Source of the DNA: Adiantum capillus-veneris
Lineage: Eukaryota > Streptophyta > Polypodiopsida > Polypodiales > Pteridaceae
NCBI GenBank assembly: GCA_014529385.2
Contig: CM043944.1
Location: 91,567,914-91,631,913, forward strand
Length of the DNA stretch: 64,000 nucleotides
Direction of reading: 5' to 3'
The notes below the pieces were generated by a model, which was given only the letters and a program-made list of their open reading frames with translations, was not told the origin of the DNA and did not search any database. This document shows positions 1 through 11,832 of the stretch, piece by piece. A program made the position numbers and the translations under genes. The first letter of the stretch is position 1; each line of letters opens with the position of its first letter.

Positions 1-34
1 TTTATACCTGCTTCTTAGGTATCCTAGGATGTTG

Positions 35-510
35 TCAAGGTTGATACCTTGTGGGCCCTCTTTCTTGGCAAGGACTTGACGTTACTTCATATGCTCTAAC
101 CTGGAGTTTTGGTACCCATATCTGTCTGTTACCTCTATAGTGTTCATGTTCCTTTAATCTCCATTGTGATGCTATCCATCCCATGTGTTTGTTTTTTTGT
201 GTGGATTTCTTGTCTTTATTCCAAACCGGATCATTGACTTTGACTAAATTTCTCATAACAAACACTTGCTTGACTTTCCTTTTCTTTCTTGAGTACTTTG
301 ACTGATATATCTTTGCTTTTTTGGGTGTCACCTTAGAGGTTTCAATTGGGTCATAAATTGACTTGAAGTTTTGAAAGCCTGACTTGCTTGAAGAAGTTGA
401 TCCATGAGAGTTCTTTGATGTAGAGGCATGTGATGTCACACCTTTTGTGCTAATCGGTGGAGGTTCCACTTTAGCTTTACCTTTGTCTGCAATATTTTTT
501 TTTTATTCCT
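35..510 (-). pseudogene. R1 C-terminal basic tail with QIWVPK motif
   Basis: About 150 codons rich in Lys, Arg, Ser and Thr, ending at a stop at position 35. Near the C-terminus is the motif RQIWVPK. Element A has a counterpart downstream of its second protease-like domain (50455-51126), with the related strings KQIWVRK, KQIWIPK and RFMWVPI. The order protease-like domain then WVPK tail is therefore shared by both elements. The frame differs from that of the preceding protease-like domain, and an A-run near 488-497 is a likely slippage site. Its function is unknown; a basic nucleic-acid-binding tail is a guess. Confidence 0.5.
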
Positions 511-537
511 GTGCTTTTGCAACTCTGAATTTAGCAT

Positions 538-915
538 TTACGGTACCTGTAAATGTTGTTGGCTACCTCTTAAAGAAGAGAGTATTAGCATTTTATCTTC
601 TTTGTAGGCCGTGTGTTGGTCTAACCACTGATGTCCAAGGATGACATTTGCAAGCATTTCTTTTGAAGGCTTCACCTGAAACTTTACCTGCTCTTCAATG
701 CTAAGGATATCAACCATTTCTTTTTTACTTGTAGCCTTACCCATGATTTCCCTGTTACCTAGCTTGCTCTGAGTAATCTCAAGAATGCTCTAAATGTTTT
801 CTGCAACCATATTGCAATTTGCTTCTTTATCCACTAGAGCATTTCATCTGACACTTGCTCCTTTTCTACTGCTAAGAACTATAGCTATTCTCATTGTTGG
901 CTCTATTGAAGATTT
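538..915 (-). pseudogene. R1 second retropepsin-like domain, degenerate
   Basis: In one frame the minus strand gives an EPTMRIAIV strand, then NALVDKEANCNMV where a retropepsin has its D-S/T-G-A loop, and about 85 codons later ANVILGHQWLDQH, which matches the ILGxxWL strand that closes the fold. Spacing and order match the domain at 50050-50442 of element A (EPIIAIKV, ALLDSGAQANLIS, MLGQPW). The catalytic Asp is present, but the following Ser/Thr-Gly is Lys-Glu, so activity is unlikely. In-frame stops lie near 786 and 855. Together with 1365-1600 this makes two protease-like domains in one R1 reading unit. Confidence 0.55.
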
Positions 916-1364
916 TTGTCCTGGTTTTGTCATGGTCTTCATCCAACTGTGTCTCTATGGAGGGTGGTTTGAGACTTTGTTTTCCAATCTGACTTTCCTC
1001 GACTGATTCAACTAGCAATGAGTGATTGATCTTTGGACTTCCTATTGCTTCCTAGTTGTCTGCAACCTCGTTCTTCTAAACTTCTGGCTTTGGTGGTATT
1101 CTCTGTTCAATAGCTATCGTGGTTGTCCTTTGCTCTGTTTGATCTTCACTTCTTATTTCCTGATTTTCTTTAAGCTCTTCTGCAGTTTTGGCTGATGGAG
1201 ATGAATCATCTTTAAAAATATCTGCTTTAATATTAGTCTCCATTTTAATTGTGCTTAAGGACTTTGTGTTGTCGTCCGCGAGTGATCATTGTTGGTCTTC
1301 ATTCTTTGTTGTCTTTGATGACTCCGTCAAGTTTGAACTGTGTATCTCTAACATCTTCTAGGCC

Positions 1365-1600
1365 ATTGGCATTCCCATTATGATTTTGTCTGGCATATCT
1401 TATGTCGTGATCACGTGGAATTGAGCTATGATGATTTGTGGACTTACTTCAATGGTGGTGGAGATGATTCCCCAACATTCTGCACGTTTGTTTTCAGATA
1501 TTCTCACAAATTCAGGAGCATCTTCCAGTTGTGGTTATCTGCATCTTTTCCAAATGCGAAAGGACATGAGGTTGTTGTCTAATTAAAAATCTAGCTTTAC
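1365..1600 (-). pseudogene. R1 first retropepsin-like domain, degenerate
   Basis: The minus strand reads LDFxLDNNLMSF, then PQLEDAPEFVRISENKRA, then IIIAQFHVITT and KIIMGMPMA. This is the order of a retropepsin: active-site loop, central strands, and the ILGxPW-like closing strand. The D-T/S-G triad is D-N-N, so the catalytic Asp is kept but the loop is not. Stops interrupt it (TAA and TAG). No RT follows; 850-1364 is instead a hydrophilic, acidic linker with several stops. The family call rests on motif order only. Confidence 0.5.
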
Positions 1601-1659
1601 TTCACTTGACATCTTTTCTTCGTTTTCACTAGTGATGTTGCACTTGATCGTCTCAGGAT

Positions 1660-2478
1660 TTATTTTTGTAGTGATTGATTTTGTTGTGGCAATGTCCTTT
1701 GTTGAGATTTATCTTCATTTTCTTTGCTTTGATCACCTGCTTCAATTGATGTTGACTCCATTGGGTGTAATATTGTACTTTTTGCTTGCAATTGTTGAGC
1801 ATTTTCCACCTGCATCTGAGTAACCTTTAACCTTAAAAGATCCATTGTACTTTCTGGCAAAATTTATCTCTTTGGAGGAGATATTGGTGGTAACCTTTGT
1901 GTAGCTTTCTGGACTTTATCTCCCATTGACTTTGACTTTTTTGTCACCTGTTCTGGCAACTTGAGGCTTTGCATCATCTTCAGATAGTCTTTCACTTTAG
2001 TTGGACCATCCATAGGGGTTTGTACAAGGTCTTGATCTTGCTTATATTTGTTACCATGTGCATCTTGATATGCACATGTGAGCTCGGTCACATCTAGCTG
2101 TTTGAACACTATTGGATTTGTTGGTTTTTTACTGTGACTTGTGGAGATAAACTTACATTGTCCCTGATGATCTTCATATAAGCATTTATCTGTAGACTCT
2201 GATGGAATCTGGGTCAATTGGAAACTTCCAACAACCATAGGATCTTTCAATGGTTTTTGCTTTGAAGGAGTTTGTTGGTTGAAGGCTCTAGGGCTTCTAA
2301 CTGGTGTAGCATTTCCTGGTACATAAGCTGAGCTTGATGGATTTACAACTCCCCCCTTCCTAGGGTGATCACTATAGCCTGCTTGATTGGAAGAGTTCAA
2401 AATTGTTTCATGCTGGTTTAGTCTCACCTTTTGGGACTGTGAAGATACAATTTGGGTAGCATTGTTGATGTTTGGCAT
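1660..2478 (-). pseudogene. R1 gag-like middle region with YxDxxG repeats and short coiled coil
   Basis: Directly continues the frame of 2479-3396; a TAG codon at 2479-2481 separates them. It contains CLYEDHQGQCKF and CAYQDAHGNKYKQD, two copies of a repeated Y-x-D-x-x-G-x-x-Y pattern also found upstream in R1 and in element A gag. After a further stop at 1864-1866 comes a Gln/Glu/Lys-rich segment likely to form a short coiled coil. There is no match I recognise. It is inferred to be part of a structural gag-type protein because of its position between the zinc knuckle and the protease-like domain. Confidence 0.4.
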
Positions 2479-3430
2479 CTATAAACCTTTTGCATAGTTT
2501 TCTATGTATCTCCTTGAAACATGAAAAATTATTCCCCAAGTCAAGCTATAGATAGTATTATCTTTGCCCTGATATTGTCTATCCCATGGGTATCCTATGA
2601 TATGAGCTTTTGTGGTTTCAGGACCCAAGGCATCATAGATGCTAGACTCTCGCCTATATCTACAACTGTTTTGATCAAAGTATATGCTCGTTTGGCTACA
2701 ATGTCGAAGCTTGATTTTTGATGGAGGAGAGTTTGGCTCTGAACAGATTTCTGGGTTTACTCGGGTAATATCCTTCATCTCTAGAGAGGATGGGCTATAA
2801 TAGATTATTTCCTCTAAAATGAACCATCCTTTCTGATCCATCAATGGACGCACTTCTATAAGCTGGTATGTAGTCCGTTCAAACACTGGTTGATCCTTTT
2901 TGTACAGTTTCCCTTTTTTTTCTACATAGTGTGGATATGAATTATGTGTACCATACAAAGCTAACATCATTATGTTCGATGTGTCCCTTAGACTCATGAA
3001 TGATTGCACACTTCTGGCAGTGGATACAGAATCATTTGCAAACCTAATAGTCTTTTCAATCTTCGGTGATATCTGGACACCTTGACCAAATTCATGCAAG
3101 AATGTGTTGTTCAAAGAATCAATTTTAAGCTTTTTAGGTGCCTGTGCATCTTTATATTGATTTTGAATTTGCAGTTCTTTTACTGGTGCTTCTAATGGTA
3201 ATGCAAAATAATTTGATTGCATTAAAAGTGACAAGTTGAATGCACTTACATCGAGATTCGCATTTCCAATTTGCTTTGTGCCTTGCTTGGTAGTTGATGT
3301 GTCCTTGTTGTCTAGATTTCTTGGACAATCTTTTAAAAAAAAGTCCACCTTTTCGTCCACAATTTGAGCAATACGCCATGACTGGTGGTATTTCAACGGG
3401 CTCTGTCATGTCAAGCCAAGTTGTTGGCAT
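2479..3430 (-). pseudogene. R1 gag-like region: zinc knuckle plus YxDxxG repeats
   Basis: Begins with AYCSNCG in one frame, continuing after a one-base shift as DFFLKDCPRN. Read together this resembles the second knuckle of A (AYCTECGVTHLIPDCSKN), with the zinc-binding His replaced by Phe. About 300 codons follow, including LYKKDQPVFERTTYQLIEV and SIYFDQNSCRYRRE, which fit the same aromatic-Asp-Gly-aromatic repeat seen in neighbouring pieces. It ends at a TAG (2479-2481) that may have been CAG. No catalytic domain is visible. The gag core (capsid) domain present in A and B at this point is not recognisable here. Confidence 0.45.
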
Positions 3431-3451
3431 TTTCTTTTAAAACACTAAGCA

Positions 3452-3961
3452 TCAAGTTGTAGAATGCTCCATCTTTACGTTTGTGCGTCTTTGGCTTGGT
3501 TCTCCAATTAGACTTGCTTCAATTGGCTGATCTGTTGGATCTTGCATTTTTGGATCCCGACTATAGATTTGACCATTGTAATCCATGTACAATGACCTTG
3601 ATTGTATATGCACCAACTCTATGTTTTGTTGGCTTGCGCAGATTTCTGGATAACCACTTGGATCAAATTTTTGCACTTCTATCTGCACTTCATCATTGAG
3701 CTTGCAATACCTAGATCCACTGAAGCCTGTGAACATCCAGGAGTTCTCTAAATCTGGCTTTACTCTAATCAATAGGATCTTGGCTCCTGTGTTGCTTTTA
3801 ATGCTCATCAAGTATCTATGGTCTTCTGAATCTGCATATAAGACTTTATCTCCATTGTAGCCATATAGCTGTAAAATCCGCTCTGTTGTAGTTGTGCATG
3901 TGTTGCCATTGCTACTAGCTTGCTCTGCCGTACTTAAACTCTCGGCTTGATTTGAGTCCAT
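3452..3961 (-). pseudogene. R1 N-terminal gag-associated repeat domain
   Basis: 169 codons starting MDSNQAESLSTAEQ. The start resembles the first codons of gag in B (MDQGSLVSIEES) and A (QGSLVSTKES), which supports this ATG as the R1 gag start. It then carries repeats of the pattern aromatic-x-Asp-x-x-Gly/His-x-x-Tyr: VLYADSEDHRYLMSI and RSLYMDYNGQIYSRD. A has LVYSDYRGRKCICIE and VYDDGDIFRDKKGNHYL at the equivalent place. It is likely a chain of beta-hairpins. I do not recognise a named family. Confidence 0.5.
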
Positions 3962-4646
3962 GTTGGCTTGTTCTGTAAAAACTGTCTCCTAGCAGATTTT
4001 GTAATGATTCGTAGAATTTTTTACGCTCGTACTAGCGTAATCTACAATTACATGTGAGTTGTGCTCCTGTTTGTCAGAGGGGAAGCTAATTTGCAATGCA
4101 ATTGCTTGCACTTGCCAATTTCTAGCGTGGAAAATTTTTGAATTTTGACTAACGCTCCACTGTTCCGAGTTGTCTTTTTCCTCGCTTTTTTTTTCGGTTG
4201 ATCTGGTTTACTTTGCGCGATGTAATTTTTTTGGCTTTGCTTTTTTTGACTTGTTCGCTTTTGTGTTGTTTGCTCGGTGTGTGACTTTTTCGGCTTTGCT
4301 TTTTTTCTTTTCTTCCTCTTTCTAGCTCTTTAGACGACTTTCTTTTTTTATTTTTTATTGGATTTTTTAATTATTTTTTTTAATTATTTTTTTTGATTTT
4401 TTGATCTCATATATTTTTTAAAAAAATTTACTTTTAAATGGGTTTTGTGGTTTTCTTCTTTTTTTATTGTTATTTTTTATTATTTCGTAATTACAAATAA
4501 ATAATACTACTAATAATAAGAAAGAAAAACTTTACTTGCTGCTTACCCGGCTACTCGTGTGGACGGCGGCACGTTGACTGCCGACGGTGATTGCGGATAG
4601 CGGTGAAGATGGGAGTTGAAGGTGGGTGTACCGGGCGCGTGGACGC

Positions 4647-4756
<110 letters not shown>

Positions 4757-5090
4757 GCGCTAACAAGAGAGAGAGCGTGCACGCGCAGTCATGGCAGCCC
4801 GGGCATGAGCGATGCTAACAGGCAGTAAGAGGGAGCGGGAGAGTTGATGGAGTTTCAAGGCGGGAGATGGAGAATCCAGACTCACCCGAGCCTGGCGCGC
4901 AACACTTAGAACACTGGGCAGAGGGACAGTGAGAGAAAAGAGATGACATGGCAGGGGGGTCTTGGCGTGTAGTAGGGCATTGACAGCGAGCTGATTGCGG
5001 AGGTGTTGGCACAGTGGAGAGAGAGAAAAGAGAGTTGACAACGGGTGTGTGTGCGCAAAACGAGGCAGACAATGAATCCGATAGAGGGGC

Positions 5091-5092
<2 letters not shown>

Positions 5093-5146
<54 letters not shown>

Positions 5147-5160
5147 AAGAGAGAGAGAAA
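5093..5160. repeat. (GA)n microsatellite, second tract
   Basis: AG repeats with a few interruptions toward the right end, in the same leader as the tract at 4650. Confidence 0.9.
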
Positions 5161-6943
5161 GTGCGGGCGTGCGCTGTCCGCTGTAGAGGGGTAGGGTGTG
5201 TGTTGAAAAAGACAACGAGGAGGAGAGAGAGTGGGTCACGGGTCAGAGGAGAGAGAGGGAGTTAGAGAGTTAGTGAGATAGAGCAAATAGTCTTGCTTTT
5301 GTAGTGGGGGAAGAGTGCGAGTCAGAGAGAGAGTGAGAGTAGGATTGGAGGGTGTTCACGCGGAGAGAGAAGAAGAAGAAGAATATTTGTCAACGAAAAC
5401 TATCGCAACGGACCGTAAAGATCTTATATGACGCAGAGATTTTATGCGCCGAAAGGTACGGGCGTCGAAGCTGGAACCGGGTTATTATTATTATTATTCA
5501 ATGGTCCAAAAATGCCAAGAATGGGACGAAAATCACCAGAAATTCCCAAAAATTGCCAGAAAAGTCTAAAAAACTCCCAAAAAATTCTAGGAATCTGAGA
5601 AAATCATCAACAATCATAATTGGACGCTTTTGTCACGCAAAGCACACCAAAAATAGTAGTTTTTATTGAAAATACAATTTACGACACACTCATCAACCCG
5701 GCCCTCGAAAACAGCAAAACGCTCAAAATTTGACGACCAAAATCCAAAATGTGCTCAAAATCAAGCCTAAACACACATTCAAAACAGGTCGTAAAGATAG
5801 CAAGATATCAATTTTTAATGGAATTAAGAAAAAATTAGCAAAAAATTGCCAAAACTTTACAAGAATTATCCAAAAAATACCCTTTTTAAAAAAAAATTCT
5901 CCACACATAGGGCACTAGTGCAGCCAAGTAAAATCACCAAAATCATATCAATTCAATCGCCAAATAATTTGATCAATAAAATCCAAACTAGGCAATTAAA
6001 TCGGCAAAATTAGCGGCAAAATTTGACAAAATCCCTGTTTTGAGCTAAAAAATGTAGCAATTAACCATTGCACACATCAAATATCCAATCAAAAATTGAA
6101 TTAATCATGCATATTAAGCACTTTTAGGCACACACACACTAATAAAATTGGCAGGTTTTACCAATCTTTAGGTGCGCACACAAAAGGGTTAATTTTGTTG
6201 AAATTGCAATGTGATTTCACAAATCTTTAGTTGAGCATGACCACAACACAAATCAATCATCACAATTGAAAAATCATTAAGCACATATTGAGTTTTAGGT
6301 GCACAAACAAGGGCAAAATAGTGCACACACACCTAAAATTAGTCATACACACACTCAATTAGAATGCACACACACTCGATTTTAGTACACACACACTTGC
6401 AATCGACCATTCAAGCATGCAATTAGATCAATTAGGTACACAATTAGCAACACACATTCACCAATTAGCAATTGAAACTTGTCAATTTCATACGCCACCA
6501 AATCTAGAAAATTTTTGCATTACAACGGCATGAAAACGAACATTCCAAAAATTTCATAGCATCAACATTGCATTGCATCAACATTACATTGTATCATGGT
6601 GGAGTCTCTACACAATTCTACACATCTTTAGATTCTAGGGAGGTTGAGAATACCACCTTGATTACCTTTCCATTGATGATCAATTGAACGGTTGAAAGCT
6701 CCAATCCTTCATAGAAAATTAGTGTGTAAGTTAGCAAAATTATTCAAATTAGCAAGGGGTTAGTGTAAAATTAGTGTGTGTAAACACACAATTGGCAAGA
6801 TACGATGACAAATTAGGGAATATTGAGCACATTGCTTCATGTACACACAACCAAAATCCACAAAACCATACATACAAAAGTGAAATTAGTAGTGAAGCTA
6901 GTGAGAAAACACATCCGATTATGCCACAATTACACTAGCATAG

Positions 6944-7220
6944 TGTTGAAGATGAGGAAACAGGAAACAGAAGGAAGATAGCAACTCAGAGTAGGAAGAA
7001 GATGGAGAAGGAGAAGACACATAGCTTGTGTACGAGATCTCTGTAGTCTCTCTCTCTGTATTGGAATAATAGTGTTTTCAAACTCAGAGCAACAAAGCTT
7101 ATATGAAACCCTAAGAGATAAGGTGTCCTTTCACACCGGATGTCCAGGGGGAAAAACCCAGTGGGAGAAAAGTGCCCCTGGTGAAGCGCGTATACACACT
7201 AACACTACTACATGTCTACA
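6944..7220 (-). repeat. Copia-1 3' LTR
   Basis: Left copy in window coordinates, 3' LTR in element sense. Bounded by TSD CATAG on the left and the PPT on the right. Confidence 0.95.
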
Positions 7221-7232
7221 AATCCCCCCTGT
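7221..7232 (-). promoter_or_regulatory. Copia-1 polypurine tract
   Basis: On the minus strand, ACAGGGGGGATT abuts the 3' LTR start, the expected place for plus-strand DNA priming. Copia-2 has AGGGGGGATT in the same position. Confidence 0.85.
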
Positions 7233-7267
7233 AGTGATAGTGTGAATCCGTACAAGGTAGCAGATCA

Positions 7268-9622
7268 TCATGTGTATGAGAGTAAGCCCAAAGCTTTTCG
7301 GAAAGCTTCAAACTTTTCTCGTGATAACGCCTTCGTAAATAGATCTGCAATGTTATCCTGTGTAGGACAGTAAGTTAGTGTGATCTCCCCTGCATGTAGC
7401 CTTTCCCTGACATAGTGGTAGTGAACCTCTATGTGCTTTGTTCTTGCATGAAATACTGGATTCCTTGCAACTGCCATAGCACTCTGACTGTCAGTGAAAA
7501 TGGTAGTGGGTGCCTGTTGACACTCACAAAGATCTGCCAATAACCTGCGTATCCATACACAATCAACTGTTACCGTGAAAGTTGCCCTGTACTCAGCTTC
7601 ACAAGTTGATGTAGCCACTGTGGGTTGCTTCTTGCTTAGCCAAGATATACATGCATTTCCCAAGAAAAAACAATTGCCACTTGTGGAATGTCGTGTGTCA
7701 AAATCACCAGCCCAATCTGAATCGTTGTAACCAAGAAGCTGCGTAGAACTGTGCTTTCCATACATATCCCCCCTTGGAAAGAACATGGTAAGATTAGGGG
7801 TACCTGAAAGGTAACGAAGTATGCGCTTCACAGCCTGCCAATGATGCATACCTGGGCTGTGCATAAATTTGCTTGCTTGTGAAACCCCAAATTGAATGTC
7901 TGGATGAGTGTTTCCTGCCAAATATATCAAGCAACCAACCTCTGCTGCATAAGTATGTACATCAAAAGGTTCTCCAGCATCGTGCATGCTCAACTTTGAT
8001 CCAGTTTCTACGGGTGTAGAGATTGGCTTACAATTTTGCATACCAAACTTGTCCAAAATTTTATGCAAATATTTTGCCTGCAACATGTATATACCATCCT
8101 CTGATTGCACAAACTGAATACCCAAGTAATAATGTAGCAAACCAAGATTAGACATCTCAAACGTTTTTCTCAAAGCATCTTTAAACGCTTCAATTTCATC
8201 TATAGTATTGCCTGTAAGAAGCATATCATCCACATAAAGTGTTAGCATAATGAGAACTCCATCTCTCTTTTTGACATACAAAGTACTTTCTGTTGGACTA
8301 TTCTGAAATCCTTGGCCAATCAAAAAAGTATGTATCTTCTCATACCATGCTCTTGGAGCCTATTTGAGACCATACAAAGCTTTACGCAATCTACATACCT
8401 TTTTCTCTTGACCTTTTACAACAAAACCACTTGGTTGACTTACATAAACTTCTTCCTGCAAATCACCATTCAAAAAAGCAGTTTTGATATCCAACTAATG
8501 CACTTTCCAACCATGATGAGCAGCAATTGCAACTAGTGATCTAACTGTGGACGCACGAGAAGTAGGAGCAAAGGTTTCATCATAATCTATGCCTTTCTGT
8601 TGCGCATAGCCTTTTGCTACAAGCCTTGCTTTGTACCTGTCAACAGTACCATCTTGTTTCCTTTTTACCTTAAAAACCCACTTTGTACCAATAGGCTTTT
8701 TACCTGTAGGCAAGTCCACTAGATCCCATGTATGATTCTTATGAATAGAATCAATTTCTTGCTGCATAGCATCTTTCCACTGAACACACTCTAAAGCTTG
8801 TTCAAATGAATCAAGCTCATCTGCATCACAAAGAGTGCTAAAGCAAGCCAAATCTACTTGCTCTTTGCCAAAAGTAGTACCAACACGTGTTTTTCGTGGC
8901 AACGGTGCATCCAACTTGCTATCCTGCAAAGTTTTCTGAACCCATTTAGGCAAGGTTCTTTCTTCCCTGAGAACTTCTTGCTCTTCACGCACAATTTTCT
9001 CTACATCATGAGGTGTCACATGCTGATCAAAAGATTGATCAAGATTATCAACCTGTTGTGATTCTTGATTCTCCACAAAAGAAGGAAGCAAACCTTCAAA
9101 TACATCATGTGTCTACATATGAGGTACATCAAAAGCAACCATAGGTTGAGCAGTAGTTTTTGCAAAAATTACATCACGACTTTCAAAAATCTTGTTTGTA
9201 GCAGGATTGTAAATTCTATAACCTTTACTTCCACTACTGTACCCCACAAATATACATTTGATTGCCTTATCATCAAGCTTCCCACGTAACTACTGAGGGA
9301 TGTGAGCATAAGCAAGACAACCAAAAACACGAAGATAACTGACTAAAGGTTTTCTGTCATACCAAGCTTCATATGGAGTAATGGTCTTCAAGGCACGAGT
9401 AGGACACCTGTTCAAAACATGTGCTGCACAAGCAACTGCCTCCATCCATAGCTTATGAGGCAAACTCTTAGCCTTGAGCATACATCTAGCCGTCTCCATT
9501 AAAGACCTGTTCTTCCTTTCTGCAACACCATTCTGTTGTGGTGTGTATGGCATAGTGCATTGGTGTTTAATGCCTTTCTTTCCCAAAAAATCCTTAAATG
9601 CACCTGACATGTATTCACCTCC
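7268..9622 (-). pseudogene. Copia-1 pol: integrase C-terminus, reverse transcriptase, RNase H
   Basis: After a TGA that splits the integrase (RTD*GGEY), the frame continues with the integrase end (PYTPQQNGVAERKN carries the catalytic Glu), a variable linker, then RT with KWVFKVKRKQDG, the intact active site LYVDDMLL near 8221-8241, and RNase H with CEAEYRA, TDSQSA and ARTKHIEVHYHYVRE. It ends at a natural stop at 7268. Internal stops: TGA near 9620, TAG near 9288, TAG near 9117, TAG near 8495, TAG near 8360. Copia-2 has CGA, GTG, no clear equivalent, CAA and CAA there. Four of the five could be single C-to-T changes from CGA or CAG. Confidence 0.95.
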
Positions 9623-11464
9623 TCAATCGGTACGAAGAGTCTGTACTTTGCAACCTATTTCATTTTCAACCATGGCGACATAATGTTGAAAAACTACAAA
9701 CACGTCTGACTTTGCTTTGAGTGGATACACCCAACAAAACCTGGAAAAGTCATCAATGAATGTCACAAAATAAAGGCTGTTTCCTATAGATGGCGTCCTC
9801 ATAGGACCACATACATCACTGTGTACAAGCTGCAACTTTCGTGTCGCTCTAACTGAACCATCCTGCAAAAATGCAAATCTGTGCATCTTTCCAAGAACAC
9901 AACCTTCACATACATGTCTTGGTGGCATCTCCAATAAAGACAAATCATGCACCATATTATGACGTTGTAAAGTCATCAAACTGCCATAACCAACATGCCC
10001 AAATCTAGCATGCCACAACTCAGCATCCTGCATGGCCTGAGTCTTTGTTTCTGCAATACATACCTGACTCTGCTTTTCATAACGATCTAGCACAAATAGT
10101 CCATTTTCCAGCGTACCTGTAGTGATAAGAGAATAACCATTCTCTCGATCTCGTACAACACATCTGTCATCCTCAAAAATGACCCGAAGACCATTTTTTG
10201 CAAGAGAGGATACAGACAACAAATTCTTCTTGATCCCTGGAACATATAAGACATCTGGCAAGCATAAATCTGAACCATTTGAAATGGTAATCAAAATCTT
10301 ACCAACGCCTTTGATTGGATAAGAAGCATTATTTGCACATGTCACCTTCTTTCCTGCTGGAGCTGCATCCAATGAACAAAACAAATTCTTCCTTGAAGTA
10401 ATATGCCTTGATGCACCACTATCAAAGTACCAAATCATTTGTGTCTTGTCAACACTGTAAGTAGAAAAATCTGAACATACTACAAAAGCATAAGAATCCT
10501 GCACAAAGTTTGCAGACTCTTCTTTAGCTGTAGAAGAATCACCAGAAGTTGAAACAACCAAACTTGACTCTTTCTTCTTTTCTTTAGCAATTCGCTTTTT
10601 ACACTCACTAATGTAGTGACCAGGTTTCTTGCAGTAGTGACATTTACCTTTCTTCTTGGACTTGTCGGAATCACCTTTAGACTTCTCTGAAGACTGTCCT
10701 GCACCAGACTTGGAGTGATGAGCACTCTCTTTACCCTTGTTTTTGTTCTGTACAACAAGAGCATGATCCATACCATCCACCTGTAAAGACTTGTTCTTAC
10801 GTGATTGATCCTCCTGCAATAGCAAAGCCACTAACTCTTCAAAATGAAGAGAGTCAGGATTAGCTCGCAAAGACAGAGTCAAAGAAGTCTGAAAAGTCAA
10901 ATAAGATGGTGGTAGTGAATTGAGTGTTTTGGAAACCAAGTCCTTCTTTGGAATCACTTCATCAATGCTAAGCAATTGCTCTTTAAGATCTCTAATTTTT
11001 GTAAGATGCTCAACAATATCGTCACCTTTGTCCATCTGTATTTTGTCAAGTTGTTTCTTCAAAAACTCTATTTTGGCAGCGTTTCTTCCTCCAAACATAG
11101 CTTGCAAAGTGTTCCAAGCATCCTCAGAAGTTCTGCAAGATCTGATATGTGGTGTGATTGTCCTCTTTATGGTTAAGGCAATCACAGCCATAGCATGTGC
11201 ATCTTTAGTATCCCATCTCTTTTGCTCTGGAGTGACTTGTGAGGGTCCTGCACCAACAGCTGCACCACGACCAGGCGTGGCAGATGCAATGCTACCTGGA
11301 CGAACTTCATCTCCAGATACATAATCCCACAATCCTTTACCAACCAAAACATTTTTGGCCATAAAAGACCAAAGAGAATAGTTGGTACCATCCAATTTGT
11401 CTTCGGATGTAAACGCACCAAAAATCTCTTTCTCCGTAGATTGATCCATACTGTAGATGCACAC
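9623..11464 (-). pseudogene. Copia-1 gag, protease and integrase N-terminal part
   Basis: 613 codons. The likely start is the internal Met of MDQSTEKEIF (11449), typical of copia gag. In order: a gag domain with KLDGTNYSLWSF and HLTKIRDLKEQL; a zinc knuckle CHYCKKPGHYISEC (10601-10642); a protease loop WYFDSGASRHIT (DSGA at 10412-10423); a GAG-pre-integrase zinc-binding segment LWHARFGH and CEGCVLGK; and the first integrase Asp in LVHSDVCGP. This part has no internal stop. It stops at RTD where the following Arg codon became TGA. As an intact protein it would be a Gag-Pro-partial integrase. Confidence 0.95.
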
Positions 11465-11818
11465 AAGAGAGCAAAAGAACCTCCAAGAGATTCACAAATA
11501 TCCTCTCCAATCCAAGCAAAACTCTACACAAAATCTCAGCACAAAGCTAAGACAAGCTGCTTCCCAAAAGAACTGTTTACCTGAAGAAAATTTGTCAAAA
11601 AGCACACCCTCTTGATCTAAACGCCTCCGAAAAGTAACTTCTGCTACGCTGCTCAGAACAAAATTCTTCGAAAGGGGGGTAAAACCCCAGGTCGCCCGGT
11701 CAGAATACTCCCGGAACGTCGAGGATGCTCCCACGAGCAAATTTTTCGAAAACTGCCTGAAACTTGCGATTGTGCGCGTGGACGCGAAAACGCAAGTAGA
11801 GGCTCTGGAAATCACCTT

Positions 11819-11830
11819 GCTCTGATACCA
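11819..11830 (-). promoter_or_regulatory. Copia-1 primer-binding site (initiator tRNA-Met)
   Basis: Minus strand TGGTATCAGAGC, perfect complement to the plant tRNA-iMet 3' end, two bases inside the 5' LTR. Confidence 0.95.
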
Positions 11831-11832
11831 AT

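Noticed and set aside
10480-11815. Open frames overlapping Copia-1 gag in other frames and on the plus strand
   Set aside because: Shadow frames of the gag-protease frame, without motifs of their own.
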